From Pseudorasbora parva (Eukaryota > Chordata > Actinopteri > Cypriniformes > Gobionidae), in assembly GCF_024679245.1 (NCBI RefSeq), contig NC_090186.1:42424569-42488568 (forward strand): 64,000 nucleotides of DNA. Reading direction: 5' to 3'. The position numbers were made by a program, and so were the translations under genes. How positions within the stretch are numbered: the stretch's first letter is position 1; each line of letters begins with the position of its first letter. The notes below the pieces were generated by a model. It was not told where the DNA came from. It did no database searches and saw only the letters and a list, made by a program, of their open reading frames with translations. Shown here one piece after another: positions 48,521 through 60,006 of the stretch.

Positions 48521-50267
48521 TGTGTGTGTGTGTGTGTGAGTGAGTGAGTGAGTGAGTGAGTGAGTGAGTGAGTGAGTGAGTGAGTGAGTGAGTGAGTGAG
48601 TGAGTGAGTGAGTGAGTGAGTGAGTGAGTAAGTGAGTGAGTGAGCGAGCGTGTGAGCGAGCGTGTGAGTGTATGAGTGAGGGAGGGAGTGAGTGAGTGAG
48701 TGAGTGAGTGAGTGAGTGAGTGAGTGAGTGAGGGAGGGAGGGAGGGAGGGAGTGTGTGTGTGAGTCAGTGAGTGAGTGAGCGAGCGAGTGTGTGAGTGAG
48801 TCAATGAGCGAGTGAGTGAGCGAGCGTGTGAGTGAGTGTGTGAGTGAGTGAGTGAGTGAGTGAGTGAGCGAGCGAGTCAGTGAGTCAGTGAGTGAGTGAG
48901 TGAGTGAGTGTGTGAGTGAGTGAGTGAGCGAGTCAGTGAGCGAGTGAGCGAGTGAGTGAGTGAGTGAGTGAGTGAGTGAGTGAGTGAGTGAGTGAGTGAG
49001 TGAGCGAGCGAGCGAGCGAGTCAGTGAGTGAGTGAGTGAGTGAGTGAGTGAGTGAGTGTGTGAGTGAGTGAGTGAGTGTGTGAGCGAATGTGTGAGCGAG
49101 TCAGTGAGTGAGTGAGCGAGTCAGTGAGCGAGCGAGTGTGTGAGCGAGTCAGTGAGTGAGTGAGCGAGCGAGTGTGTGAGCGAGCGTGTGAGCGTGTGAG
49201 TGTATGAGTGAGGGAGTGAGTGAGTGAGTGAGTGAGTGAGTGAGTGAGGGAGGGAGGGAGGGAGGGAGGGAGGGAGGGAGGGAGGGAGGGAGGGAGGGAG
49301 GGAGGGAGCGAGCGAGTGTGTGAGTGAGTCAATGAGCGAGTGAGCGAGTCAGTTAGCGAGCGAGCGAGCGAATGAGTGAGTGAGTGTGTGAGTGAGTGAG
49401 TGAGTGAGCGAGCGAGCGAGTCAGTGAGTCAGTGAGTGAGTGAGTGAGTGTGTGAGTGAGTCAGTGAGTGAGTGAGCGAGTCAGTGAGCGAGCGAGCGAG
49501 CGAGCGAGTGAGCGAGTGAGCGAGTGAGTGAGTGAGCGAGCGAGCGAGCGAGTGAGTCAGTGAGTGAGTGAGTGAGTGAGTGAGTGAGTGAGTCAGTGAG
49601 TGAGTGAGTGAGTCAGTGAGTGAGTGAGTGAGTGAGTGAGCGAGCGAGCGAGCGAGTGAGCGAGCGAGCCAGTGAGTGAGTGAGTGAGTGAGTGAGTGAG
49701 TGAGTGAGTGAGCGAGCGAGCGAGTCAGTGAGTGAGTGAGTGAGCGAGTGAGTGAGTGAGTGAGTGAGCGAGCGAGTGAGTCAGTGAGTGAGTGAGTGAG
49801 TGAGTGAGTGAGTGAGTGAGTGAGTGAGCGAGCGAGCCAGTGAGTGAGTGAGTGAGTGAGTGAGTGAGTGAGTGAGTGAGTGAGTGAGTGAGTGAGTGAG
49901 TCAGTCAGTCAGTCAGTCAGTCAGTGAGTGAGTGAGTGAGTGAGTGAGTGAGTGAGTGAGTGAGTGAGTGAGTGAGTGAGTGAGTGAGCGAGCGAGTCAG
50001 TGAGTGAGTGAGTGAGTGAGTGCGTGAGTGAGTGAGTGAGTGAGCGAGCGAGTCAGTGAGTGAGTGAGTGAGTGTGTGAGTGAGTGAGTGAGTGAGCGAG
50101 CGAGCGAGCGAGCGAGCTAGTCAGTGAGTGAGTGAGTGAGTGAGTGAGTGTGTGAGTGTGTGAGTGAGTGTGTGAGTGAGTGAGTGAGTGAGTCAGTGAG
50201 TGAGTGAGCGAGTCAGTGAGTGAGTGAGCGAGTCAGTGAGCGAGCGAGTGTGTGAGCGAGTGAGTGA

Positions 50268-50303
<36 letters not shown>
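48521..50303. repeat. Large TGAG/CGAG/GGAG tetranucleotide array
   Basis: About 1.75 kb of four-base units, mainly TGAG with blocks of CGAG, GGAG, TCAG and TGTG, flanked by (GT)n at 48521-48538 and about 50272-50303. Composite blocks, such as GAGTGTGTGAGCGAG, recur at several places, so the array also has longer periodicities. The His/Ser/Leu-rich open frames on the minus strand come from it. Confidence 0.97.
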
Positions 50304-50308
<5 letters not shown>

Positions 50309-50442
50309 GTGTATTTAAATATATAAAGTCTACATAAAGATATAAAAACAAGAGTGTATGTGTACAATTCAATTGTGCACCTTCTATGCATCTTGGATTC
50401 ATTGTATTTATTTTTTTCCCATATTAACATTTTCTATTCCAG

Positions 50443-50522
50443 GTGTCAGGTTTACCTCATTGTCCTGGACTATAATCCTTCATGGTGTTTTCCTGTGGAT
50501 TATGACTTTGCACAAACTGTCG
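50443..50522 (+). other. Orphan exon-like segment
   Basis: An 80-bp segment lies between a good acceptor (CATTTTCTATTCCAG) and a strong donor (G/GTGAGT at 50523). Two frames are open across it: one gives a hydrophobic stretch (SLSWTIILHGVFLWIMTL), which could be a membrane segment; the other gives VYLIVLDYNPSWCFPVDYDF. I recognise neither. It lies 7.6 kb after the fut8 stop, same strand. It may be an exon of another gene, a non-coding exon or chance. Confidence 0.2.
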
Positions 50523-51680
50523 GTGAGTGATTCTGGCACAGCAGCCTCATGTAATGTTTCCAAAAAATCCCATCGACTTCCATGTATTTTGCTGCGAACA
50601 TGTTTGTACTGGATTTTTACAAACTCGTCACATGCTGTCCGCAGAGCTGAACAGGGAGTGATGAGCGATAAAAGCTCACGTTTCTCCGTTATCTGGAGGG
50701 CACTTCGATTATAAGCCTCTTAATGTGTTTGCACTGCCCTGTGACCTTTTTCTGAAGAGACAGTAGTTTGGTTAATTATTCTCTTAACTGGCCATCAGTT
50801 CTTAGTGTAACCCAAGTGTTCTGCTTTTTATATGCATGTCACACTTTTCCTTTATTCTGAGTCTGAGCTGTTTAAGAGATTCGGCTTTTGACTGTATTCA
50901 ATACATATTTTATCTATACAGTTCCTCTGAAATGTTAAAAATGTAGATTGTTTTTTGTTTTTTTGTGTGTCAGGAATCATAGTTTAAACCATATCACAGA
51001 GGTCATTTCTGAGTGGCCATGCGGATTCATTTGAGTTGATTGACAGATATGAATCTGATGAACTTTAACTGCACTGTCTAATAAGAGCTGAGAGAAAAAC
51101 ACACTTTTGCATTTCATGAAACAGACATCATAATTGTGAGAAAAATCTGATTTCATTTCATTTCGTGAACTAGCATCTTTGACAAATGAAGTTCTACGTT
51201 TGAAACGATGCTATCTCTGTCTGAAAGGCCTGTCCGTCCAGGTCATAGTCAGCTCTTTAATTCGCGTAAACTACGCTGGTTAACCACCCTGTGATTCCCC
51301 AGTAACTGCGTTATTGCATAAGCATATAGCTGTTGGTAGATTTCTGCTTCTCTGGCCGTTTCTTCTCCCTGGAGTGTGTTTTAGCGTTTGCTGTCAGCTC
51401 GCTGTGAGCCTACTGTGATGACCATTAGCACGCAGCTGCGGTCTGCGGGAGATAACCGGTGATTTAGAGCTCTCGTCTCGTCTTATCTGCGGTCCGGCCG
51501 TCGCACGCGCACGTGTCCGTTCAAAGCCATCTGTCTACGTCCACAGCCTTTGATAAAACTGCAGCTTTGTGCTTGTACCCGCCGCGTGTTTATACGCTTT
51601 CCAGATATCTGTGTTTACTAAAAACATTTGGAGTCTCATTTGAATGTTTCATGACACTTTTCACAGATGAAAATCAGGTG
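50523..51680. other. Non-coding, nothing recognised
   Basis: Fairly balanced composition, especially 51230-51600, without repeats. No coding similarity seen. Confidence 0.35.
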
Positions 51681-51684
51681 TTAA

Positions 51685-52455
51685 AGGGTTAGTTCACCCC
51701 AAAATGAAATTTCTTTCATTAATGACTCACCCCAATGTCTTTCCACACCCGTAAGACCTCCGTTCATCCTCAAAACACAGTTTAAGATATTTTAGATTTA
51801 GTCCGAGGCCTTTCTGTCCTCTGAATGTAAGTGTATGTCCACTTGCTGTCCACATCCAGAAGGTGATGAAAACATCATCAAAGTAGTCCATATGTGACAT
51901 CAGTGGGTTAGACTCTTTTGAAGCATCGACAATACATTTTGGTCCCAAAAAAAATAAAATTATAAAATTTTATTCAGCATTGTCTTCTCTTCCGCGTTTG
52001 TTTTCAAACCTCAAATAACGATTAAAACGGTTATGAATCAGTGTATTGACTCATGATTTGGCTCGCCAATGTCACGTGATTGCAGCAGTTTGCCAGTTTG
52101 ACACGCGATTCGAATCTTGAATCATGACCTTTTGAATCTTTACTTGAGGAACACGGAAGAGAAGACAATGCTGAATAAATGCGGGGGGGGGGGGGGGGGT
52201 TGGACCAAAATGTATTGTCGACGCATCAAAAGAGTCGAACTAACCAACTGATGTCTGGACTACTTTGATGATGTTTTCATCACCTTCTGGATGTGGACAG
52301 CAAGTGGGCATACACTTACATTAAAAGAACAGAAAGGCCTTGGACTAAATCTAAAATATCTTAAACTGTGTTCTGAAGATGTCTTACGGGTGTGAAACGA
52401 CAATAGGGTGAGTCATTGATGAAAGAAATGTCATTTTTTAGGTGTACTAATCCAT
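51685..52455. mobile_element. TTAA foldback MITE, Angel-like
   Basis: TTAA at 51681-51684 is followed by AGGGTTAGTTCACCCC. The arms are long inverse copies: GTCCACATCCAGAAGGTGAT on the left and ATCACCTTCTGGATGTGGAC on the right. The centre has a run of about 18 G at 52182. The right edge (TTAGGTGTACTAATCC) is decayed. Confidence 0.8.
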
Positions 52456-52538
52456 GAGTTTAATGGTCTAGATCAGGATTAAAGGACAAGAAATTGTTAC
52501 TAACCAGGAAAAAAAAAAAATTCTGAGCTGTTACTTAA

Positions 52539-53150
52539 AGGGTTAGTTCACCCAAAAATAAAAAAATCTCTCATTAATTACATACCCTATTGTCGTTGGA
52601 CACCCGTCAGACCTCTGTTCAACTTCTGAACACAGATGAAGATATTAGTGTTGAAATCCGATGGCTCAGAAAGGCCTTCATTGACACCAATGTCATTTCC
52701 TCTCTCAAGACCCATAAAGGCACTATAGACGTCGTTTCAAAGCCCATCTCACTACAGCGGCTCTACAATCATTTATGAAGAGACCAGAATAGTTTTTGTG
52801 TGCAAAAAAACTAAATAACGACTTATATAGTGATGGGCCGAATTCAAAACAATGTTTTCGAACCGTTATGAATCAGTGAATCGATTCATGATTCAGATCG
52901 CCCGTGATTTCAGCAGTCTGACACACGATCCGAATCATGAATCGATATTCATAATTGATGAATTAACCTTTCTAAACATTGTTTTGAAATCGGCCCATCA
53001 CTATATAAGTCTTTATTTTGCTTTTTTGCGCCAAAAAACTAGTCTCGTCTATGACCAAGAGTACGACCAAAATAAGAAATTTCCCCCAAAAACGTCAAAT
53101 GAACAAGTAAGTAACATGTCTGGCACTTTTGTTCTGACCAACTGAGGAAA
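52539..53150. mobile_element. TTAA MITE, second related copy
   Basis: TTAA at 52535-52538, then AGGGTTAGTTCACCCAAAAA. The centre has a separate inverted repeat: CTTATATAGTGATGGGCCGA mirrors TCGGCCCATCACTATATAAG. The right end is not clear. Confidence 0.65.
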
Positions 53151-53426
53151 AAAAGCTTTACAATAAATTGCACTTCCAAAAGTGATTGAATCTAACGATT
53201 GCTTCGCTCATATCACATTAAACCACTCAAGTTAAAACATGTTAGTAAGCTTACTCGATCTAATGTAAAAAGATTTTTTGTTTTATCTAACCAAAAAACA
53301 GTTACGGACTGCAGCTTTAAACAAAGATGACTGAAATACTACTGCAGTTTTCTTACTAATGTCATGTTTAATTCAATGTGTATTACGCGTTTTCTGTAAA
53401 TGTATGACATTTTTCCTCATCATCTG

Positions 53427-53585
53427 GTGTGGTGTACACTAGGGATCCATTTTGGGACCTTTATTGTTTTCCCTTTATATTCTTCCCTTGGCCCATATTT
53501 TTTAGAAATACAATAATTCATATCACTGTTATGCGGACAATTCTCAGGTTTACCTTCCAGCACCACTGTTGACCTCAAAGTTTTA
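53427..53585 (+). pseudogene. LINE reverse-transcriptase fragment
   Basis: In one frame this reads GSILGPLLFSLYILPL, followed after a stop by HCYADNSQVYL. These are reverse-transcriptase palm motifs of L2/CR1/Rex-type LINEs, where the usual forms are PQGSxLGPLLF and YADD. Here YADD is YADN, and stops interrupt the frame, so it is dead. Only about 50 codons remain. Confidence 0.7.
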
Positions 53586-54827
53586 TTGAAATGTGTAAAT
53601 AATGTCGTTTTTGATTTCTCACAGCTTGCATGTTTTCCGTGTGTGAGTCGGAGTGAACTACGGCGCTGATAGTGACATTTTTTTTAAATAATCCTTTTGT
53701 GGTCCAGAAAAGGAAGAAGGGCATACAGCATTACAACAACACCAGGATGAGTAAATGATGACTTAATGTTCATTTTAGGGTTAACTGTCACTTTAATTGT
53801 GAAATTTAGTCATTTCTGTTTGAAAAATGTTTCTACATCAATTGTTTTTCATTGCATCTTCATGTTGTTCCGAAGCCTTATGACTTTCACCACTTATATT
53901 TAGGCTCCTTCAATGTAAAAGCCTGTTTTTCCACACTTGTTCTTGCACATAAGAAGAGGCTGCCAGGTGTTATCTTAAACTTTAACATCTTTCAAAACTG
54001 CTGCAACAGCAACCTTAACAGTATGAGTTCTTCAAACTCTGACTTCTTTAAAAAGTTTGCTTTTTAAACACACACATACATACACAGAAAGTGTGGCAGA
54101 GGATAGCAGACGGTCCCCAGACGACACAGAGTGCTTCAGGCTCCGGCTTTATTTTCATCAGCACATAAACACTCTGTTGTGGTTGTTTGAAAGTGTCATG
54201 GCTTTGTGAATACTTAAAGGAGTGTGTAGACGTCCACTCCAAAACTACAAAAATCCGTTCAGAAAACAATCTGAGTTTATACTGGAATATCCATGATGGA
54301 CCTTTTTCAGTACGACCCATTTTGACTCATGAGGTTTGAGGAATATGTATAATGAGCACTTGATGCTTCAATATCCTCTATTACTTTATGAAATATATAT
54401 TGGGGTTTAATTCAATCCTCTCAGATGAAAATGAATGCTCAGATATTTGTGCACTATGGAAAGCAGTGTATGTTGCTATGAGAATTGCTGTGTCGTCAGG
54501 TGTGTGCAGTGCTTTCACTGGCACCAGCTCATTATTTTCTGCATCTTGTAGGTGTATTCAGATCATGGCGGTCGGAACCATTGTGTGTGTGTGGGACAAG
54601 ACCCACCCACTTTTTAAGACCAATGATATTGGACCCACTCACTTTTATCGTCTCTAATTCAGCACTTACATTGACTACCCCTTAACCGAGAAACTTATTA
54701 AGAAACGTATTATTAAACACATGTTAAACGCTTTATTTCCCCTTTTCTAATATTTTCTATTTTTTTATTGAAAATAAATACATTTCCGATCTGATATGAG
54801 ATGGGGAAAGCGAGTGTGGCAAAAGGC
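53586..54827. other. Non-coding, nothing recognised
   Basis: No element ends or coding similarity found. Short CACACATACATACA near 54070. Confidence 0.35.
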
Positions 54828-54905
54828 GGATTCGAACCTATGCTCGCAATATGCATCAAAACTTGATGCCATGCGTCTTAACCCTACTCTGTCTGGATAC
54901 GGAGC
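54828..54905 (-). repeat. tRNA-like relic (Leu/Ser type)
   Basis: On the minus strand, GAGTAGGGTTAAGACGC resembles the D-arm of a class II tRNA, GCATC-AAGTTTT-GATGC forms an anticodon arm, and AGGTTCGAATCCGCC is a good B-box. The 3' end CTTTTGCC has no pairing 5' partner, so this is a tRNA pseudogene or SINE head and not a working tRNA. Confidence 0.4.
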
Positions 54906-55333
54906 ATAAAAAACATGCAACTTATTCATTATCATTATCTGTGAAACTGTTGATTTCTGTGGCAGTTAAATGAATATAGCCTTTTTATTAGACTATTGGT
55001 ATTGACTGGTTTGAGGTCTTTTTTGGTATAGGAAAGGGATATGGCCTCAAACGCACCATAATGCAGGAAATCACATCTATAAAATCACCCCGCCTATCAT
55101 ATTTTGCCTTACTGACCCAGCCACTTTTTATTTGCTTCCGACGCCCATGATTCAGATTATTTTTTATCCGACTCAAACTTTACAATTTAAACGTGCCTTA
55201 ATTTGACTGAGCTTTAAATTCCTTTCATGTTTTCAATGTTGCGAACCAACAAAACTGAAGGAACAAGCCAAGAACATGAAGTGGGAATACTAGAAAAGTG
55301 TGACACTAACTAGCAGAATTGTCCTATTGTTAA

Positions 55334-55575
55334 AGGACAACTCCGGTGAGAAATGACCCTAGTTGTAATTAACAGATGGTTACCGAGTAGATCGTTCTCT
55401 GGGATGCATTTCATGAGAATCGAATGTGAAGAGTTTTATCTCTAAAAACAGATTAGCTTATAACACTAGTCTATGGGGCACAGGGTAAGTGAAATTAAAT
55501 CGCTAGTTAATACCACTAACAAGGCTCAAAATAGCCTCACACTAATACGGTAGCATAATGTCCTTGGCCAGAATA
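55334..55575. mobile_element. TTAA MITE fragment, AGGACAACTCCGG family
   Basis: TTAA at 55330-55333, then AGGACAACTCCGGTGAGAAA. It matches one arm of 61958-62622, including GGTTACCGAGTAGATC and AGGCTCAAAATAGCCTCACA. The second end is missing. Confidence 0.8.
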
Positions 55576-55748
55576 AACTGCAATATGTGATTTTGCTGAT
55601 ATTCAAAAGTCTGGCTATAAGAAGACTATTCTTTTACTGCCATTACATGTTCAATATGTGTTCTTCCTTCAGCCAGAAGACCTCGAGATATCATTGTGCT
55701 TGCTTTCATGCGCATGGGAGAGTCGGTCTGTTTTAGAAATACTCTCAT

Positions 55749-55806
<58 letters not shown>
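55749..55806. repeat. (CA)n microsatellite
   Basis: About 29 CA units. Confidence 0.97.
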
Positions 55807-55810
<4 letters not shown>

Positions 55811-56084
55811 ATATCAGACACCAGTTGGATTGGGGAAACTCAGTAAAGTCAGCAGTTCACATACTGTAAGAGGAAGGCCTGTATCAGCACTTGCAGACAC
55901 CCCGCAAGCTCAGCAAATGTGAACGCGACAGTAGAAACAAGATAAAATAAAAGAGCTAAAGGATGTGTGAGAGAACGGTTGAGTGAGCAGAGACACAGAG
56001 AAGAACAAACACTAAGATATACTATACTAGTATATAAGATGTACTAAGATATAAGATTTTTTTTAAAGTGACAGATAGTGCCAC

Positions 56085-56265
56085 ATACACTATTTGGCCA
56101 AAAATTTTAGGACGCCTGCCTTTGCATGCACTTGAACTTTAATGACATGGAGTCGGCTCTACAGCTCTAACAGTTTCAGCTCTTCTGGGAAGGCTTTCCA
56201 CAAGGTTTAGGAGTGTGTTTATGGGAATTTTAGACCATTCTTCTAGAAGCTCATTTGTGATGTAT
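56085..56265 (-). mobile_element. Tc1-like terminal fragment
   Basis: TACACTATTTGGCCAAAAAT is a Tc1-type terminal repeat; the following text (GGAAGGCTTTCCACAAGGTT, CCATTCTTCTAGAAGCTCAT) matches the minus-strand transposon at 16230-17270 and extends its missing end. Only about 180 bp remain. Confidence 0.85.
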
Positions 56266-57042
56266 ACAAACGCTACAGGAGTCAGATTACATTGAGTTAA
56301 ATTTTCAGTTCATGCAACTTCAGTTCATGAGGTGATTTTCAGTTCATGCCTTTGGAAGCTTAACTTTCATAGGAATTAATTTGAGAATGTGAAACACTCA
56401 CTTTGCTCCACCGGCCGCACCGTTTCCATGAATGCCTGCAGCTGAGCTGAGCTGTGAGTGCGACCCCATCCCCATGTGCGGGTTGAAAACATGCGGAAAT
56501 GGCTCCCTCTGCTGGCTGTAGTCTTTAGCCTCTGGCCAAAAATTGCAAAATTGACGATATTTGCGTCATTGAATAATTTTTTTCAGAAATTCATGAGTTC
56601 ACACTTACATCAAATTAAATAGAGTAAAGATTATACGTATTTGGCGTGCTGTCCGGGGGAGGGCTCTGGGCTCAGAATTTGTCCCGAACCCAGAGCACCA
56701 CACAGTGGTACTATCTATTTATTTTGAGTCGCACATTTCAATAAATTGCCATTTTATAAAGATTTTCATCAGTATATTGACAAGGGCAAATATTCCTCAA
56801 ACACGCACAATATTCTCAGACAATCAAAACACAATAGAAAGTCTCAAATTGCAACAGTATGCTACCCAGACAACTCTCTTTTAATAATAATTCAAAATAC
56901 ACAAAACACTTTTTGGAGTGGCGCTGCGTCTGATGGAACTCAGCCTTGAAACATTTTTCAAGTCTCTTTTAGGACACTAAATAATTCAAGGTGCATCCAT
57001 GCATTTATCTACCGAGGAACTTCTCTATTCCTGCCTGCGTCT
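56266..57042. other. Non-coding, nothing recognised
   Basis: No recognisable element or gene. Confidence 0.35.

Positions 57043-57131
<89 letters not shown>
57043..57131. repeat. (CA)n microsatellite
   Basis: About 44 CA units, directly joined to the dispersed repeat that follows. Confidence 0.97.
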
Positions 57132-57134
<3 letters not shown>

Positions 57135-57416
57135 GGTCTATGTGGTTTACAGGGACTCTCCATAGGCGTAATGGTTTTTATACTGTACAAACCGTATTTT
57201 CTATCCCCTTACACTGCCCCTGCCCCTAAACCTACCCATCACAGGAAACATTCTGCATTTTTACTTTCTCAAAAAAACATCATTTAGTATGTTTTTAAGG
57301 CCATTTGAATTATGAGGACATTTGATATGTCCTCATAAACCACATTTATAGTGTAATACCAGTGTAATACCCATGTAGTTATACAAATTTGTGTCCTCAT
57401 AAACCACATAAACAGG

Positions 57417-57418
<2 letters not shown>
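57132..57418 (-). repeat. Dispersed repeat, copy 2, between CA tracts
   Basis: Inverse copy of 973-1173, continued here by ATTATGAGGACATTTGATAT and CCTCATAAACCACAT (twice). A further (CA)n follows at 57419-57462. Confidence 0.7.

Positions 57419-57462
<44 letters not shown>
57419..57462. repeat. (CA)n microsatellite
   Basis: About 21 CA units ending in TACACGTC. Confidence 0.95.
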
Positions 57463-57469
<7 letters not shown>

Positions 57470-57736
57470 CTATATTACCAAGAGGGGACTATCACTCTAC
57501 ACTATCCAAGAGGGGACCTGTGTTTCTAGTCATTTTGAAGAAACAAAAATCACATACAAAATTTTCTTTTAAGGTCCTTATTCATAATATAACTTCAAAT
57601 AAGCATTTTTTTATTTTTTTAAAAATATGCCAAGAGGGGACCTGAACGATGTCTACCTATCCAACAGGGGACCTCCATCAGTCTGCAGTGGAGCTGTGTG
57701 TGAATGTGAAGTGAGCTGGCAGTCAAGTCTGTCTTC

Positions 57737-57802
<66 letters not shown>
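57470..57802. repeat. AGAGGGGACC-containing repeat and (TA)n
   Basis: CCAAGAGGGGAC or CCAACAGGGGAC occurs four times between 57478 and 57672, suggesting a dispersed or tandem repeat. (TA)n follows at 57741-57802. Confidence 0.6.
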
Positions 57803-57805
<3 letters not shown>

Positions 57806-58329
57806 ATCTCCACCATTACATGTCTTTACAAATAAATAACATAAATGCAGTTAAGCTTCGTACAGACTATATAATGTGTCAAGTAATAATATGTCTTTTT
57901 ATAATAACTGTGTTCTTTTGAATGTACTGAGAAGTATTTATTTGTAACCTAAAATATACTTTAATACTTTAATTTATTTTTAAATATATTTATTACACAG
58001 TCGCAATAAAGTTACAAGATGTAACATCAAGTAACACACTACACTTAGTTAGTCCACAAGTCTTCTTGTGCTTTAGTATGTTAGTCAACACATTAAAATA
58101 AGTTAACTTGTTTACACAGGCATCTGGTATCACAATAGGCATACACAGACATACACACACACAAACACAATATACCTTAGACATAATACCTAATACATTA
58201 CAGAAAAGTCATTTCTTTAAGAAATTCATTCTCTGTTGTGTCTTCATAATTACAGTATATGATCAGTCCACATCTCTCATTTAAGATTATTGTCAGGTAC
58301 ACCAATGTATTTACATTATTGAATATTAC
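57803..58329. other. Non-coding, nothing recognised
   Basis: AT-rich; a short ACACACAC tract near 58150. Confidence 0.35.
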
Positions 58330-60003
58330 AGGTCATTATTGAATAGTGATTACGTTACACACACACTGACTCAGGTCCCCTGTTAGATAGTAAATCACGA
58401 CGCCTGTGTGTTTGCTGTGACATTTCTTATCATCACAAACACACTGCAAAGATTTAGAGTTTTTACAGCAATACCTGAGTTTAAAGGGTTAAATCAAGCA
58501 GAAATAGCTCTCTAATGTATTAATTGCAGGTCATTATTGAATAGTGATTATGTTACACACACACACTGACTCAGGTCCCCTGTTAGATAGTAAATCACGA
58601 CACCTGTGTGTTTGCTGTGACATTTCTTATCATCACAAACACACTGTAAAGATTTAGAGTTTTTACAGCAATAACTGAGTTTAAAGGGTTAAATCAAGCA
58701 GAAATAGCTCTCTAATGTATTAATTGCCGGTCATTATTGAATAGTGAATATGTTACACACACACTGACTCAGGTCCCCTGTTAGATAGTAAATCACGACG
58801 CCTGTGTGTTTGCTGTGACATTTCTTATTATCACAAACACACTGCAAAGATTTAGAGTTTTTACAGCAATACCTGAGTTTAAAGGGTTAAATCAAGCAGA
58901 AATAGCTCTCTAATGTATTAATTGCAGGTCATTATTGAATAGTGACTACGTTACACACACACACTGACTCAGGTCCCCTGTTAGATAGTAAATCACGACG
59001 CCTGTGTGTTTGCTGTGACATTTCTTATCATCACAAACACACTGTAAAGATTTAGAGTTTTTACAGCAATACCTGAGTTTAAAGGGTTAAATCAAGCAGA
59101 AATAGCTCTCTAATGTATTAATTGCAGGTCATTATTGAATAGTGATTATGTTACACACACACACTGACTCAGGTCCCCTGTTAGATAGTAAATCACGACG
59201 CCTGTGTGTTTGCTGTGACATTTCTTATCATCACAAACACACTGCAAAGATTTAGAGTTTTTACAGCAATACCTGAGTTTAAAGGGTTAAATCAAGCAGA
59301 AATAGCTCTCTAATGTATTAATTGCCGGTCATTATTGAATAGTGAATATGTTACACACACACTGACTCAGGTCCCCTGTTAGATAGTAAATCACGACGCC
59401 TGTGTGTTTGCTGTGACATTTCTTATCATCACAAACACACTGTAAAGATTTAGAGTTTTTACAGCAATAACTGAGTTTAAAGGGTTAAATCAAGCAGAAA
59501 TAGCTCTGTAATGTATTAAATGCAGGTCATTATTGAATAGTGATTACGTTACACACACACTGACTCAGGTCCCCTGTTAGATAGTAAATCACGACGCCTG
59601 TGTGTTTGCTGTGACATTTCTTATCATCATAAACACACTGCAAAGATTTAGAGTTTTTACAGCAATACCTGAGTTTAAAGAGTTAAATCAAGCAGAAATA
59701 GCTCTCTAATGTATTAATTGCAGGTCATTATTGAATAGTGATTTACGTTACACACACACTGACTCAGGTCCCCTGTTAGATAGTAAATCACGACGCCTGT
59801 GTGTTTGCTGTGACATTTCTTATCATCACAAACACACTGTAAAGATTTAGAGTTTTTACAGCAATAACTGAGTTTAAAGGGTTAAATCAAGCAGAAATAG
59901 CTCTCTAATGTATTAAATGCAGGTCATTATTGAATAGTGATTACGTTACACACACACTGACTCAGGTCCCCTGTTAGATAGTAAATCACGACGCCTGTGT
60001 GTT
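58330..60003. repeat. Satellite array, about 199-bp unit, 8.4 copies
   Basis: Units begin at 58330, 58528, 58728, 58926, 59126, 59326, 59524, 59722 and 59921, the last cut after 83 bp. Each runs from AGGTCATTATTGAATAGTGA through CAGGTCCCCTGTTAGATAG and TTAAAGGGTTAAATCAAGC to AATGTATTAATTGC. Units differ by a few bases only. CTGCAAAG and CTGTAAAG alternate strictly from unit to unit. Confidence 0.97.
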
Positions 60004-60006
60004 TCT

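Noticed and set aside
54828..54905. Working tRNA-Leu or tRNA-Ser gene
   Set aside because: The 5' acceptor strand does not pair with the 3' end.
58330..60003. CRISPR-like regular array
   Set aside because: Units are about 199 bp and nearly identical throughout, with no unique spacers; it is a satellite in a vertebrate genome.
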